Assembly: GCF_041146395.1 (NCBI RefSeq)
Contig: NC_090989.1
Span: 245,200,843 to 245,264,842 of the forward strand
From: Eulemur rufifrons
Taxonomy: Eukaryota; Chordata; Mammalia; Primates; Lemuridae
Direction: 5' to 3'
Length of the DNA: 64,000 nucleotides
Both the position numbers and the translations under genes were made by a program. This document shows positions 36,066-47,944 of this stretch, in pieces. Numbering within the stretch: the stretch's first letter is position 1; each line of letters opens with the position of its first letter. The notes under the pieces are model-generated. The model was not told where the DNA came from. It did not search any database and worked only from the letters and a program-made list of their open reading frames with translations.

Positions 36066-37960
36066 TCTACTATTTCTATACTGTAATAGGGTTATTTTAG
36101 ATCCTAACTATAAGAATTCTTAAAAATTTATTTTTGATAAAAACTTACTTTATCATACCAAAATTCCCATATTAAATGTTTGTACTCTGATTGTCCTCAA
36201 CAATCTGAGTTTTCCACAATTTTCTATGCCTATAAGTGAGTCTCTAAATCAAATGATTTAGAGATTCAAACTCCAACCTCAAGTTCAAAGGAAAAGACCT
36301 GATGCTTGTGTCATTGAACAGTCCAACCAGACTCCTTTCTTCCTCCGTTCTGTTCAATTTCCCCAGTGCAATTGCCAACACGGTGATGAATGCAGAAATG
36401 GAAAGAATGCAATCCTGCACATGATTGATTACATGGCAAAGGGAGAAACCTACAGAAAACCCCAAGTTGGGAACTTATTTTATATCATTCCCTGTTGCCG
36501 CTCAGTCGTGAATGCTGCTGTGATTCATTTTCAACACTTCGAAATCTCTTGATATTTGTAACATGCTCTGAACCAGATATAAATTGATTGTTTAGCCCTA
36601 CCTTTTTTTTTTTGATTGACATTTTTTACTAACATTTAGCAACACACTTAATATTGCCAATATATAACTTTTATTTCTGCTCAGGGAAGAAAAAAGGTAG
36701 GTTTACCACAATATTGCACAACTTGAGAGAGCATTGTGTAGTTTCTATAAAGAAATCAACAACAGCCTCTTTCCTTATGTGTTAGAGAACATGCCTCACT
36801 GGAAGTGCAAGATAACTATGTATCTTTTGGGAATTAAATTGTTCCAGAATATTTTTTAATGAGTAGATAGGTACTGAAAAATATAATGTAGTTAGAAGTG
36901 CAAATTTTGGTAAGTACCAGGTGTTGAGCTACAAAACAGAATGGTGCTGACCATGGTTTCAGCAATATGCCTTGATATGTAAACATAGACATCTTTTTTA
37001 GAAGCAGTCCTACTTTAAGAGGAGACTAGCATTCAATGTAGAGCAGTTGATAACAAAAACAAAGAAAATACTTGCTCATTCAAGCATAATGTAGTCCACT
37101 AAATGATAAGACAACATATGAACTTCTGTTTCCTAACCCAAGATGAAATATTTAGTGGTTTTGGTTTTAGCTAATTGTCCCATATGGGCTAAATTTGTGG
37201 TTGTGCTCCACATGTGTATCAAACATGCACGTACTTAATAAGCAATTTAGGATTCAAAGGAAAACTTGGTAAAATCAGGCCTCTTTGACATTTTTGCTTT
37301 CCAGAATTTTAAAGACAGCTTGTAATTTTGCCTAAGTGTTTCCTCTAGGTAGCAGCCCATTAATGCAGGAACAGATTGCTTATTCCACTGGTAGTTGGTA
37401 GGAATCAAGCAATTTGTAAAAGGATTTCTCTATAGATTAGCTTTTTTCAAGCGTGAATTCTTTAGGTAAAGAATTAGGATGATATGGCTCCTAAAGCCTT
37501 GGCACAAGCATTCTATGTTATCCTAGCTTAAACTATTAAATATATTTTATTCCACTATAACATTTAATTCCTCCCTTTCAACAACTAAATGTGTCTTTGC
37601 CTAGTTAGATGTAACATGAATCTAGAATATGTTTAGCTGCAGCTATAACTTACTTAACAAAGAAAATACTATCTCAAACCTCCATTCAGGTTCTCAATAA
37701 ATCTAGAAATGATCTGATCAATACCTTGTACAGTATAGTAGTATTCTTTTGCATTTCTAAGACAAAATGAGCACGTAACTTTGATATCTGTTATTTACAA
37801 ATACCAAGTTCCAGTAAGTTCCAGTAAATTTTGACTCTGTTGATTACAAAACTCAGCAAGTCAACATATAGTTTGAAACAAGAGAAGAATAGCATCTAAG
37901 GCATTCACCCTGATTTTAATTCTGCCTCTGCCCCTTTACATACACAAGTATATATATAGT
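36066..37960. other. Unassigned sequence
   Basis: No gene seen. The minus-strand open frame at 36244-36465 is in non-repeat sequence but lacks splice signals that I can identify. Confidence 0.5.
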
Positions 37961-37963
37961 CTC

Positions 37964-38140
37964 ATATATATATATATATACTGTAAAATTTATAAATATT
38001 ATCTCATTTAAGTCTAACACAATAAGCATTGGCCTCCGATTAGATAACTGAAGCTTTGAGAATTTAAATAACTTTTTCTCTCTCTCTCTCTCTCTGTCTA
38101 GGTTGTGAATTTAGGAATTCCACTATGATTGGAGTAGTTT
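37964..38140 (-). repeat. (TA)n, antisense MIR/L2-like piece and (TC)n
   Basis: (TA)n at 37964-37980. An old antisense MIR-like segment follows ('atctcatttaagtctaacacaataag', then 'tagataactgaagctttgag'), interrupted by a (TC)n tract at 38077-38095. Confidence 0.6.
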
Positions 38141-38544
38141 AGTAATTTTCTAGAAAAGTAGACTTCCCAGTTAAACATTGGCTCTTTGTGATGTTAATTT
38201 TCATCCACAAAAGACTCATAAAAATAGACATGGATAAAGGAAATGTCAATTTAAAAGGACATAAATGTAGGACTCAGAGAGGCAAACTGATGTTAACCAC
38301 TGAAAGTCCATGATTATACTGAGGGACCTAAGAGAGTGCCAAATATTGTTTACAGACACAGGTGTCAAAGTTAATAATATGAAAAAAAAGAGTAATTTTT
38401 TTTTCATGAAGCTGTCCTATAAGAATAGTGAATGGCTGTGGAAGAGCCCTACATGGTGGGGCTTACACTCATACACAGTAAGAAAAATTCCATTGTATGT
38501 GATATGTTTTGTTTCATGATTTTGTAAAAAGAAAAAAGAAAAAT
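38141..38544. other. Unassigned sequence
   Basis: No gene or clear repeat. A-rich (aaaag/aaaat) stretch at 38525-38555. Confidence 0.5.
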
Positions 38545-39290
38545 AAAAGAAAAATATCTGTGACATAGACCAAAAGAAAAATGGAATGGAAATATGAACA
38601 GACCTTTCATAGAAACTTAATTGCATAGGGCTCTTATCCATAAGAAAATGCAAATTAAAAGTGCACTGACATGCTATTTCTCTCCTCTCACATTGGAAAA
38701 ATCCAAAGTTTGACAACATAATTTTGGATGAAACACAAGAATTTGTATACCTTGCTGGTGGAAATTAAAGATGGCTCAATCCCCATGGAAAAAGATATGG
38801 AAATATCTAGAAAAGTATAAATTTATTCATGTTTTCATCTATAAATATTGCTTTTAGCAATCTATGGCAGGCATATTTTTAAAATGTGCAAATGTCTACA
38901 CAAGCTTAGGCTTATTTTATGCATTTTTACTTGACACTTCAAATTGGAAACAAATCCAAACATTCAAAAAATAGGAAACTAACTAAATAAAGTATGGCAT
39001 AGCCACACTATGACCTAAAGTGTACCACGCCCTCACAGTGTAGGAATACACTGCTCTAAAAAGAAATGAAGAAGATCTCTCCATGTAATTGTGGAATAAT
39101 TATCATGTAAAGTATTAAATGAAAAAAGCAAGGTGGAGTGCATTGTATATCACAAACTGCCATTTATCTATGAAAGGGAAAGGGCATATTTATGTATATG
39201 TACTTTCTTATGTTAAAAATAATAAAAGATAAACATGAGATTTTTAAAAAATGGTTACATGGAGTGGATAAAATAAAGAGAGTGGGGAGT
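38545..39290 (+). mobile_element. L1ME-type LINE 3' fragment
   Basis: ORF2 C-terminal end plus 3' UTR in sense. Phrases include 'gaaaatgcaaattaaaagtgcactgaca', 'ttgctggtggaaattaaagatgg', 'aattggaaacaaatcc', 'aaaaagcaaggtggagtgcattgtat' and 'atggttacatggagtgg'. Frames are broken. Confidence 0.9.
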
Positions 39291-39975
39291 GGGCCACAAA
39301 TCTGAGCAGCCATTTCTCTAAAGAACAAATACATATAGATAATAAGTACATGAAAAACTACTTAGCATTTTCAACCATCAAGACATTCAAATAAAAAATG
39401 CAATGAGATATCACTTCATAACTACTAGGATGACTATAATCAAAAGCACAGATAATAACAGGTGTTGGCAAAAATGTGGGAAAATTGGAACACATATACT
39501 GATGGTAGAAACGTAAAGTGACACTCTGGAAGGTCCTCAAAAGTCAAAACCTGAAGTTACCATATGACCTGCAAATTCCACTTCTAGGTCTTTATCCAAG
39601 AGAAATAAAAACCTGTGTCTATGACAAAATTTATATACAAATGTTCATAGCATTATCCATAAATGACTGAAAATAAACCAAATGCCCATCTACTGATAAA
39701 TGAAGAAGTAAAATATGTAATAGCCATACAATGAATATTATTCATCCATAAAAATGAAATACTAAAACTGTGCTACAACATGGATATACCTTTAAAACAT
39801 TATGACAGAGGAAAAAAGCCAGATACAAAAGGCCGTATATTTTAGATTCTATTTATATGAAATGTCCAGAATAGACAAATCCATAGAAACACAAAGTATA
39901 CTGTTTGTTGACTAGGGCTGGGGGCCTGAGGTCAGTGAGAGTAACTGCTAATAGTAGATTGGCAAGGAATAGAAT
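39291..39975 (+). mobile_element. Second L1M LINE 3' fragment
   Basis: Another L1 3' end from a different family lies directly behind the previous one: 'aatgcaatgagatatcacttcataac', 'aattccacttctaggtctttatcc', 'aatattattcatccataaaaatgaaat' and 'gtatactgtttgttgactagggctggg'. Non-coding. Confidence 0.9.
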
Positions 39976-40014
39976 CTAGACTTACTCTTTTTCTTTTCTA
40001 TTCTTTTGTTCATT

Positions 40015-40150
40015 GTAATAGAATTAGAAATACAAGTTAAATTCTGGTACATGTATATATTGTAGAGTGGTAAAGTATGGGCTTGTGTATCCATCACCCA
40101 GATAGTGTACATTATATTCCATATAGACTTATTATTTCAATATATCATGT
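40015..40150 (-). mobile_element. L1 3' UTR scrap, antisense
   Basis: 'ggtacatgtatatattgtagagtggtaaagtatgggcttgtgtatccatcacccagatagtgtacatta' corresponds to the antisense 3' UTR of primate-age L1s. Strongly 5'-truncated. Confidence 0.8.
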
Positions 40151-40594
40151 TTTATAGACTTGACACCGGAGTCATGCAAATTTTATATATTTCTAAAATA
40201 AAATGAAAATTTTAAAGTAGAACCTAGAAGTTAAAATGAAACAAAAAACTTACTTGTATACTCACTTGTAGGAATTATTCTAGGAGCTTTAAGAGATAAT
40301 GATTTGACAAATATAACTATTAATATATTCTAGAATTAATGCAGAAAAAAATTTAAGCTATTTTCAAATATCATATTGATGGTATTGTTAGTCTCATACT
40401 ATTATGTCAGTATTTTGAAATGCAGACAACTAAAAAGTATGTAGCTATTGAGAAATGGGGCTTTGGACATAGGAGAGAGAATATACAAATGTAAGATGTA
40501 AGATATGAGGTAAAGTAAAAATATTTTGTTTTTGAATTTGAGTAAGAAATATTAGTATGAACTGTAAATCTATTTTGCTTTTAAAAATCCAGCT
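40151..40594. other. Unassigned sequence
   Basis: No gene or clear repeat. Confidence 0.5.
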
Positions 40595-41345
40595 GTCATT
40601 TAGTGGATAGACTGCCAACAAGTTCCCACTTCTGGTGTTTATGCCTTTGTGTAATGCCCTCCTGTTTAGCATGAGTGAGATCTGTGACTTGTTCTTCACC
40701 AACGAAATATGGTAAAAGTGGTTGAATATTACTGCCTTGATTAGATTAGATTAGATGGCAAACATGGTGTGGCCACTCCCATGATTATAGCAGCTCCATC
40801 TTAGCAGACGCAGAGATTCTTCTCACTGGCTTGATGAAGTGGGTGACTATAATAGAGAAGTTCATGCAGCAAGAAATTGTGGCACTCTCTAGAAAATGAA
40901 AGTAGCTTCCAGAAAACAGCCAGCAAAAAGCTGGGGTCTTCAATCATATAGCTGCAAAAAAAAAAAAAAAAAAATGAATTTCTCCAACAACATGAATGGG
41001 CCTGGCAGTATATTGTTCCCTAGTTGATCCTCCAGATGACAATACAGCCTGACTGACACCTTCATTGCAGCCTCATGGGACGCTGACCGGAGGACTCAGT
41101 TAAGCCATGTTCAGACTCCTGAGTGATGGAAACTATAAGATAAGAAATATATCTTGTTTTAAGCTGCTAATATTTTTTTCATTTGAGACAGAGTCTCACT
41201 CTGTGTCCCTGGTTAAAGTACAGTGATGTCATTGTAGCTAACTGCAAGCTCCAACTCCTGGGCTGTAAGTGATCCTTCTGCCTCAGCCTTCTGGGTAGCT
41301 GGGACTACAGGTGTGTGCCATACACAAAAATAGAAAACTAATATA
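40595..41345 (+). mobile_element. Old MLT1-like MaLR LTR, sense, interrupted by Alu
   Basis: Sense LTR of MaLR style: 'gtttatgcctttgtgtaatgccctcc', 'cttcaccaacgaaatatggtaaaag', 'agttgatcctccagatgacaatacagcc', 'cattgcagcctcatggga' and 'cttgttttaagctgctaatat'. It then resumes after an Alu with 'acacaaaaatagaaaactaatata', the usual LTR end. An A-run lies at 40956-40974. Subfamily uncertain. Confidence 0.75.
41174..41321 (-). mobile_element. Alu right-arm fragment, antisense
   Basis: A 5'-truncated Alu on the minus strand: T-rich start, 'gagacagagtctcactctgtg', then 'gggtagctgggactacagg', stopping at 'gtgtgtgccat'. It splits the MaLR LTR just before its 3' end. No clear TSD. Confidence 0.88.
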
Positions 41346-43242
41346 TCTCAGTATTTTAAAAAGCTTACAAACAATGACCAACACACTAGTAATGAGGACC
41401 ATAACATCCAGACTCTTATTTTTTTCCAACAATAAATTGTTGTTCTTAGAGATGTTACTGATTATATATTTGGCACAGGCAATATATGAGTATAGCCAGG
41501 AACTTAGTAGAGAGGTGAAAAAATTCACACTTTAATCTTAAGTCTACCTAAAGGAAAATGTAAATGTGAGGAGAAGATAAATGGAAGATATAAAAAGAAC
41601 CAAACAGAATTAAGCAAGATGAAAAATATTATATCTAAACTGAAAAATCCAATATATGGGCTTAATAGTATATTAGACATTGCAGAAGAAAAGATTGATG
41701 AACATTAATCCACACAATAGAATCCATCCATATGAAGCAGAGGGAAATAAAAGACTGAAATAAGTTGGTTACATGTTGGTTACGTGTTGGCCAATATCAA
41801 ATGACCTAACATGTAATTGGAATCCCCAAAATAGAAACAAAAATAGATTTTTAAGAAAAGAATGCCAAGATTTTTTTCAAATTTGATGAAAGTAATAAAC
41901 TTCCAGATGTGTGAAGCTCATCAAACATTGACAAGGATAAATACAAAGAAAACCATAATGAAACATATAATACTAACAATCAAATTACTGAAAACCAGTG
42001 AAAAAATGAAACTCTTGAAAGTAGCTAATAAGACATATTGCACACACAGGAGCAAAGATAAGATCAGTGAAGACTTCTTTTTTGAAATTATGCAAATAAA
42101 AGACAGTGGAATGGCATTTTTTTATGTGCTAAAAGGTGGCATATGTAAATTCAAATATATCAATAATTATATTAAATGTAAATGTTCTAAACACTTCAAT
42201 AAAAATCAGAAATTGTCTAACTTGATATAAACAATATCTAATTGTAAGTTTTCTACATGACAACCACCATAATATGTATGTAGTTTGCTGAAAATTAAGC
42301 AAAAAAGATATATCATGCAAACAATGAACAAAAAAAAGCTTGAATGGCTATATAAATATGATGTTAAATGTATGTCAGAACAAGAATAAAATACACAAAT
42401 ATGAATCCCCTGAGTACACAGCAGTTTTAAATGGATATACAGATAATAAAACAGCTTCATAATTCATGAAGCAATGATTGACAGGAATAAAGACAAATAC
42501 ATAAACATAGTGGGATATTTTCTTTTACTCTGTCATTAATTGATAGACTAAGCAGAGTCTATAAAGATATAAAAGACTGGAATAACTCTACAATCAGCTT
42601 GACCTAATTGGCATTCATTAGAGCACACTACTGAGCAACAGCAGAACAAGTATTCTTTTCTAGTGCTCCTGGACACTCACCAAGATAGACTCCACACTGA
42701 ACAACAAAATGAGTCACAATTAAAATTATTGAAATCACTGAAAGTATATTCTCTAACTGAAATAAAATTAAATTAAAAATCAGCTACAGAGTGATTTCTG
42801 GAAGATTTGGAAATTAAACAACAAACTTCTACATAACTTATGGGTTAAAAAAATCAAAGGGAAATTAGAAAATATTTTGACAAAATGAACATAAAAGATC
42901 AATGTATCAAAATTTATAGGATGTGACTGAAATAGTGTTTAGAGGAAAATGTATAGTTTTAAATACTTATATTAGGAAAAAAATTCAAATTAATTATCAA
43001 AGCTTTACTTAAGAAGCTAGAAAAAGAAGAGAAAATTAAGTCAAAATAAGTAAAAGGGAAGAAAATAGTAAAGAGAAAACTTGAAATAAAATAGAAAATA
43101 ATAATTCACCATGATGGGAAGAAGATTCATGGTTTTCTGGAGCTGGTACTGAGTAGGGGAGAAATTGAGAAAGAGCAAGAGGAAACTGCTGAAGGTGAAG
43201 AAAATGATTTTGATACTAGTTATACAATGAATACATATGTTA
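41346..43242 (+). mobile_element. L1M-age LINE, sense
   Basis: An old L1 in sense with the C-terminal part of ORF1 (about 41860-42230), the ORF1-ORF2 spacer, and the N-terminal part of ORF2 (about 42280-43080). Near 43090 it jumps to the 3' end, which continues after an Alu at 43611-43665 ('actgtacacttaaaacagatcac', then 'taaactataccttagtaa'). The left boundary is vague; the clear match starts near 41600. Confidence 0.85.
41862..43080 (+). pseudogene. L1M ORF1 C-terminal and ORF2 N-terminal remnants
   Basis: A 122-residue open stretch (41862-42230) contains INTKKTIMKHIILTIKLLKT, which follows the ORF1p nucleic-acid-binding domain. After it, in shifting frames, the endonuclease end of ORF2 can be followed through 'gcacactactgagcaacagcagaacaagtattcttt' and 'ggaaattaaacaacaaacttctacataac'. 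Stops and indels throughout show it is dead. Its length could mislead gene finders; it is not a host gene. Confidence 0.82.
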
Positions 43243-43256
43243 AAAATCATTAAACA

Positions 43257-43597
43257 GGCCGGGCGCGGTGGCTCACACCTGTAATCCTAGCACTCTGGGA
43301 GGCCGAGGCGGGCGGATCACTGGAGCTCAGGAGTTTGAGACCAGCCTGAGCAAGAGCGAGACTGTCTCCACTAAAAATAGAAAGAAATTATCTGGCCAAC
43401 TAAAAATATAATATAGAAAAAATTAGCCGGGCATGGTGGCGCATGCCTGTAGTCCCAGCTACTCGGGAGGCTGAGGCAGTAGGATCGCTTGAGCCCAGGA
43501 GTATGAGGTTGCTGTGAGCTAGGCTGACGCCACGGCACTCACTCTAGCCTGGGCAACAGAGTGAGACTCTGTCTCAAAAATAAATAAATAAATAAAT
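43257..43597 (+). mobile_element. Alu SINE, young-looking strepsirrhine type, sense
   Basis: A full-length dimeric Alu starting ggccgggcgcggtggctcac and ending in an (aaat)n-rich tail. 13-bp TSDs (aaaatcattaaac) lie at 43243-43255 and 43598-43610. It keeps the CpG-rich start, the left-arm RNA polymerase III promoter region, the duplicated middle A-rich block ('tctggccaactaaaaat'), and the lineage-typical 'gctaggctgacgccacgg' and 'cactcactctagcc' in the right arm. It is inserted in the 3' end of the L1M. Low divergence suggests it is among the youngest elements here. Confidence 0.97.
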
Positions 43598-43610
43598 AAA
43601 ATCATTAAAC

Positions 43611-43665
43611 TGTACACTTAAAACAGATCACTACATTTAATGTAAACTATACCTTAGTAAGGCTT
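43611..43665 (+). mobile_element. L1M 3' end, continued after Alu
   Basis: 'tgtacacttaaaacagatcac' and 'gtaaactataccttagtaa' are typical last bases of L1M elements. Confidence 0.8.
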
Positions 43666-44244
43666 ATTTTTAAAAATTCTTAGATATTTTAGGAAATTGA
43701 ACAGTGACTGAATAATTGAATATTAAAGAGTTATGATTTATTTAAAATACGACTGTAGTTATTTCTAAAATAAGGAGTCCCTGTCTATTAGAATATGAGA
43801 TATTGACATATTTATGGATGAAATTACAGGACCTCTGGATTTTCTTCCTAGTAATGTTGATAGAGGGGAAATAGTTTGGGGTAATATGAAACATGATTTG
43901 TCATGACTTGATAATTGCTTAAGGTAAATGAAGGGTATATAGAGGTTCATATTACTATTACTCTCTTTGGTTTTGCATTGGTTTGAAGTGTTCCCTAATA
44001 AAATGTTTTAAAATATATCTTTTTAGTTCATGTTAAATCCAGTACATTAAACAAAACCGAGGCATTTTAGAATTATCAAATAATTCACAGCTCTTTTTCA
44101 GTGTATTTCTCTAACTAGCTCATGGAACCACCACTTTAACAATTCTAGTGTCTTCTCTGTTCCTATTTATAGTATACCTATAGTCCCAATATTTGTTGTT
44201 GTTTTTCCTAGAGAATAACCTTTCTTAGGGTCAAAGTCTTATAG
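43666..44244. other. Unassigned sequence
   Basis: No gene or clear repeat. Confidence 0.5.
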
Positions 44245-44455
44245 AAATTAAGAGTGAGTCTACCTTGGACTAAATCCTGGCTCAACCATTTTCTAGCTAT
44301 ATGACCTTGAGAAAAGCACCTGATGTTTCAGAGCCTGAGACTCCTCATCTATAAAATGAGCTAGTACTAGCCCCACCAACTTTTTGTAAGGAATAAGTGA
44401 GATAAGTTTCAAAACATCTGAAATGTTATCTAAAAATAAGTATTAGTTATTGTAA
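44245..44455 (+). repeat. MIR SINE, sense
   Basis: A readable MIR: 'actaaatcctggctcaaccattttctagctatatgaccttgagaaaagcacc', then 'ctcctcatctataaaatgagc' and 'aaggaataagtgagataag'. Confidence 0.88.
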
Positions 44456-46769
44456 TTGTTTTATGGTGGTATCTTGCATCCTAGAAACACTACTCAAAAT
44501 TATCTAAATCTATAAAACAAATAGACTCAATGTAGTCTCTCATTTTGCCTCTAAACCTAGACTTTTGTCATAACTTAAGCTCTTTTTATTAAACTTTGTT
44601 TACCATCAATGATGACTACATGACAAGAATGGCACTCCACTTCCAACCATTTCCAAATTGACATCACCATGAGCAACATATCAATGATGGGCTCTGAGGT
44701 TCATTGAAATGTATTCGTGTATTTGGAATATCCCATTCCCTTCCAATCTGTCCTAAAATAATTGTACTATTTTCCCAGCTGTTTCAGGACTTTTTCTTTT
44801 TTGGCTTCCATACCATTCTCGGGATAGACAGGCACAAAGTCAGAGCAATGACAATTGGAACTCCATGACTATTCCATTGAAAGTCAATTGAATTTCAATT
44901 TCCTTCAATGGGGAAAGCCAGGAGGAACCAATTATTGTTGCTTTAACATTGTGCAATTTTACCTCAGGCACCACTTAGGATCCAAATGAAAACATTTCAA
45001 TTCCTGCTTATTACCTTCTTCCTGATAAAATGCTACTTTTCCCTGGCTCCTGAAAATAGTGCTATATCTCGGGAAACCTCTATTAAATACATTTTACCAT
45101 CTTGGTCAGATTAATAGCTATTAAAAGAAAAAAGACATACAGGGACCAATATTTCACATACAATGGTATTTACTGTTTATTTTTGCCAACTATTTTATGT
45201 GGTATTGCTCTGATTTCCCTTTGTCACAACTTACTTGAGAATGAAGTCAATACAATTCACTTTCTGTTTGGGACATCAATTCCCAATCTGGAAGAAATCT
45301 CATCACCATGCTGAGCTAACTTGCATCTGCCAGGACCACAGGATTTCTGGAAGGCTACTGGCACAACTCACACATTTCCACTGTGAAGCTTGGCTTTGGG
45401 AGGGAGTGAGAATGCTGTTCCCCTAGCAGTCATTCAGGGCCGCAGACTATGAAAGCCAGAGCCACCTAACAAGCTGTGAAAATTTCAGCCACCTGAGGAG
45501 CTGTGACAGACAAAGATGGTGCAAGCTGAGGATATGTGAGCGGGCAGGATTCTCCAGAGGAGCTGCAAATATCCTAGGTCCTCCTGTCAGTGAAGAAACA
45601 GTGCACTTTGAACTGAGTAACAAAGTCAGCAGGGACTGAAAGACATAAATGAAAATAAACTCAATCATGTTAGAAAAATGACTATACAGGGGTGGGATAT
45701 TTGCCATCCTAAGTCACTATGCTCTGGGTCTGTTGTGTTAAAAAAAAAAAAAAAAGACAAATTATATAAGAAGAATAAAAAGAAACTTAAGTGCCAAACA
45801 TATCCAGGGCCTAATAATTGAGTCAATTTCCAAGCCAGACTCTTGATACTGCAGCTCAGCATGTGAAGAACCTATAAAAAACCCCACAAAACTCTGGGGT
45901 AGCCCAGGCAGCAAGGAAATGTGCTATGTCTCTTTCCAGTCCCCTCTTGTGTTAGAGCAGTATCCAGGAGTTTTTATGGGTCATTACTTCTCCTTATGTT
46001 CTACAAAATAGACTCCATTCTGCCCAGGACACATCTGGTGTGCTGCCTTTTCCCCCAAGTCCTCTGAATACTCCTGTTTCTCTTGTCGCAGTTGGACATA
46101 AGGTGGTTGTGCAGAGATGACTTGATCACTACATCAGTTTTCATGCTAGTGTGATCCTTATCCTAGCTTTTAAGAACTTAAAAGGAGTATCAATTATCCT
46201 TTCAAAGCTGCTTCACATCACTGGACAAGCTTTGAAAATTAGATTAAGTTCCTGTTGTCAACTTTTCTTGGGGTTATGTTAGGTCTTGGAAGCTGGTTTT
46301 TAGCCAACATATTGGTAGGCAACAAAGAATAACTTTGAATTTTGTTCTGTGGACTGGCACTGCTCAAGAGACCAAGGACACTGTTTTGACTAATATTACT
46401 GAGTACTTCTCTGAAGATTTTTTTTTATTCTTTTTGTCATCCATAATTGATAATAACTGTTAAAATAGTCAGGAAATAAGATGTTGTATAAATGCTTTTG
46501 GAAATTTAGAAAGGTTTTCAACATAGGGTAAAAAGATACGGAAATTTTGCCCTTGTGATTCTTTCCTTTAAGTTCTGAGAAAAGTTATTAAAATTAAGAA
46601 TTATTTTGTGAATTCATACTAGATTCTCATTAAAGAATATATTTTTACAAAGAGTAAATTCATGACTATTATGCAAATATAAAATGAGCATAAATCAAAG
46701 ATTTTGTTTAATTCATTAATTAACAAGGGAACCAGTAAGATGTTATGACCAGTTCAAAGGAGGAGTCAA
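44456..46769. other. Unassigned sequence
   Basis: About 2.3 kb. A-run at 45740-45755 without a recognisable element in front of it. The GC-richer block at 45420-45640 has no assigned family. Overlapping short open frames at 45102-45426 show no splice support. Confidence 0.5.
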
Positions 46770-47470
46770 ATAGAATGGGAGAAAATCTTCGCAGGTTACA
46801 CATCCGATAAAGGGCTGATAACTGCAATCTATATAGAACTCAGTAAAATCAGCAAGAAAAAATCAAACAACCCTATCAAAAAGTGGGCAAAGGACATGAA
46901 CAGAAACTTTTTGAAAGAAGATAGACTACAGGCTAACAACATGAAAAAAAGCTCAACATCTATAATCATCAGGGAAATGCAAATCAAAACCACAATGAGA
47001 TATCACTTATCTCCAGTGAGAATGGCCTTTATCAAAAAGTCCCAAAACAATAAATGTTAGCGTGGTTGCTGAGAGATAGGAACATTCATATACTGCTTGT
47101 GGGACTGCAAACTAGTATAAACTCTGTGGAAGGCAATATGGAGATACCCCAAAGAGATACAAGTAGAACTACCATTTGATCCAGCAATTGGAAAAACAAG
47201 CACCACATGTACTCACCATCAAATTGGTATTAACTGATCAACACTTAAGTGCACATATAGTAATAACATTCATCAGGTGTTGGGCAGATGGGAGAGGGGA
47301 AGAGGGTGTGTGCATATACACACCTAAAGGGTGTAGTGTGCACTGTCTGGGGGATGGACACGCTTGAAACTCTGACTTGGGTGGGGCAAGGGCAATATAT
47401 GTAACCTAAACATTTGTACCCCCATAATATGCTGAAATTAAAAAAAATCAAAAATAAAATAAATTAATTA
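46770..47470 (+). mobile_element. L1 3' end, lemur-type tail, 5'-truncated
   Basis: Starts inside ORF2 at 'gggagaaaatcttcgcagg' and ends in an A/T-rich tail. The 3' UTR ('gtgttgggcagatgggagagggga', 'cactgtctgggggatggacacg', 'aacatttgtacccccataatatgctg') is of a kind I associate with lemur L1s. Near 47192 the sequence jumps from ORF2 to the 3' UTR, so the ORF2 end is deleted. No TSD recognised. Confidence 0.9.
46775..47195 (+). pseudogene. L1 ORF2 C-terminal remnant
   Basis: Frame fragments read [36 protein letters not shown] and [18 protein letters not shown], the familiar ORF2 region after the reverse transcriptase. Frame changes and missing cysteine-rich C terminus show it is inactive. Confidence 0.85.
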
Positions 47471-47944
47471 ATTAAAAAATCATACATATATAAGCCATCA
47501 GGAATTCTGAATGAATTTACAATAGATGGTGGAAAACTAGACACTTGCACTCCGTGAATATAATTCATTTGCCTTTCTATGCACAAGAATCAATTCCATT
47601 GGTATCAGTTTCCTACAACTTACAAAGTTGTAAAATGAAAGGAAGAGATAACTTGGAAAGGTGCCCTAGACAATCTTCGGTTTCTACTGAAGACACACAG
47701 TAATCTTTTTGGTCCATTTCAAAGTTTTTCCACAGTGTTTCCTGTCATTCTAAACAAAGTGCTTGTGAAGTGTATAAAAGGGTCAAAGGTAAAGAAGATC
47801 TGCTGAAATCTTGTTTAGGACTGCTGCTTAAGAAAATCCAGAGAACAGCTTTGCACACATCCACATTTAATGCTAAGTTACCCTATTGTTTATTTTGCAC
47901 AAATTCCAAATATCAGTCTACAGGAAAGTTATTCATATACATGC
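47471..47944. other. Unassigned sequence
   Basis: No gene or clear repeat. Confidence 0.5.

Noticed and set aside
41862..42230. 122-residue open frame, the longest in the window
   Set aside because: It follows the L1 ORF1p C-terminal domain and is continuous with L1M spacer and ORF2 sequence on both sides.
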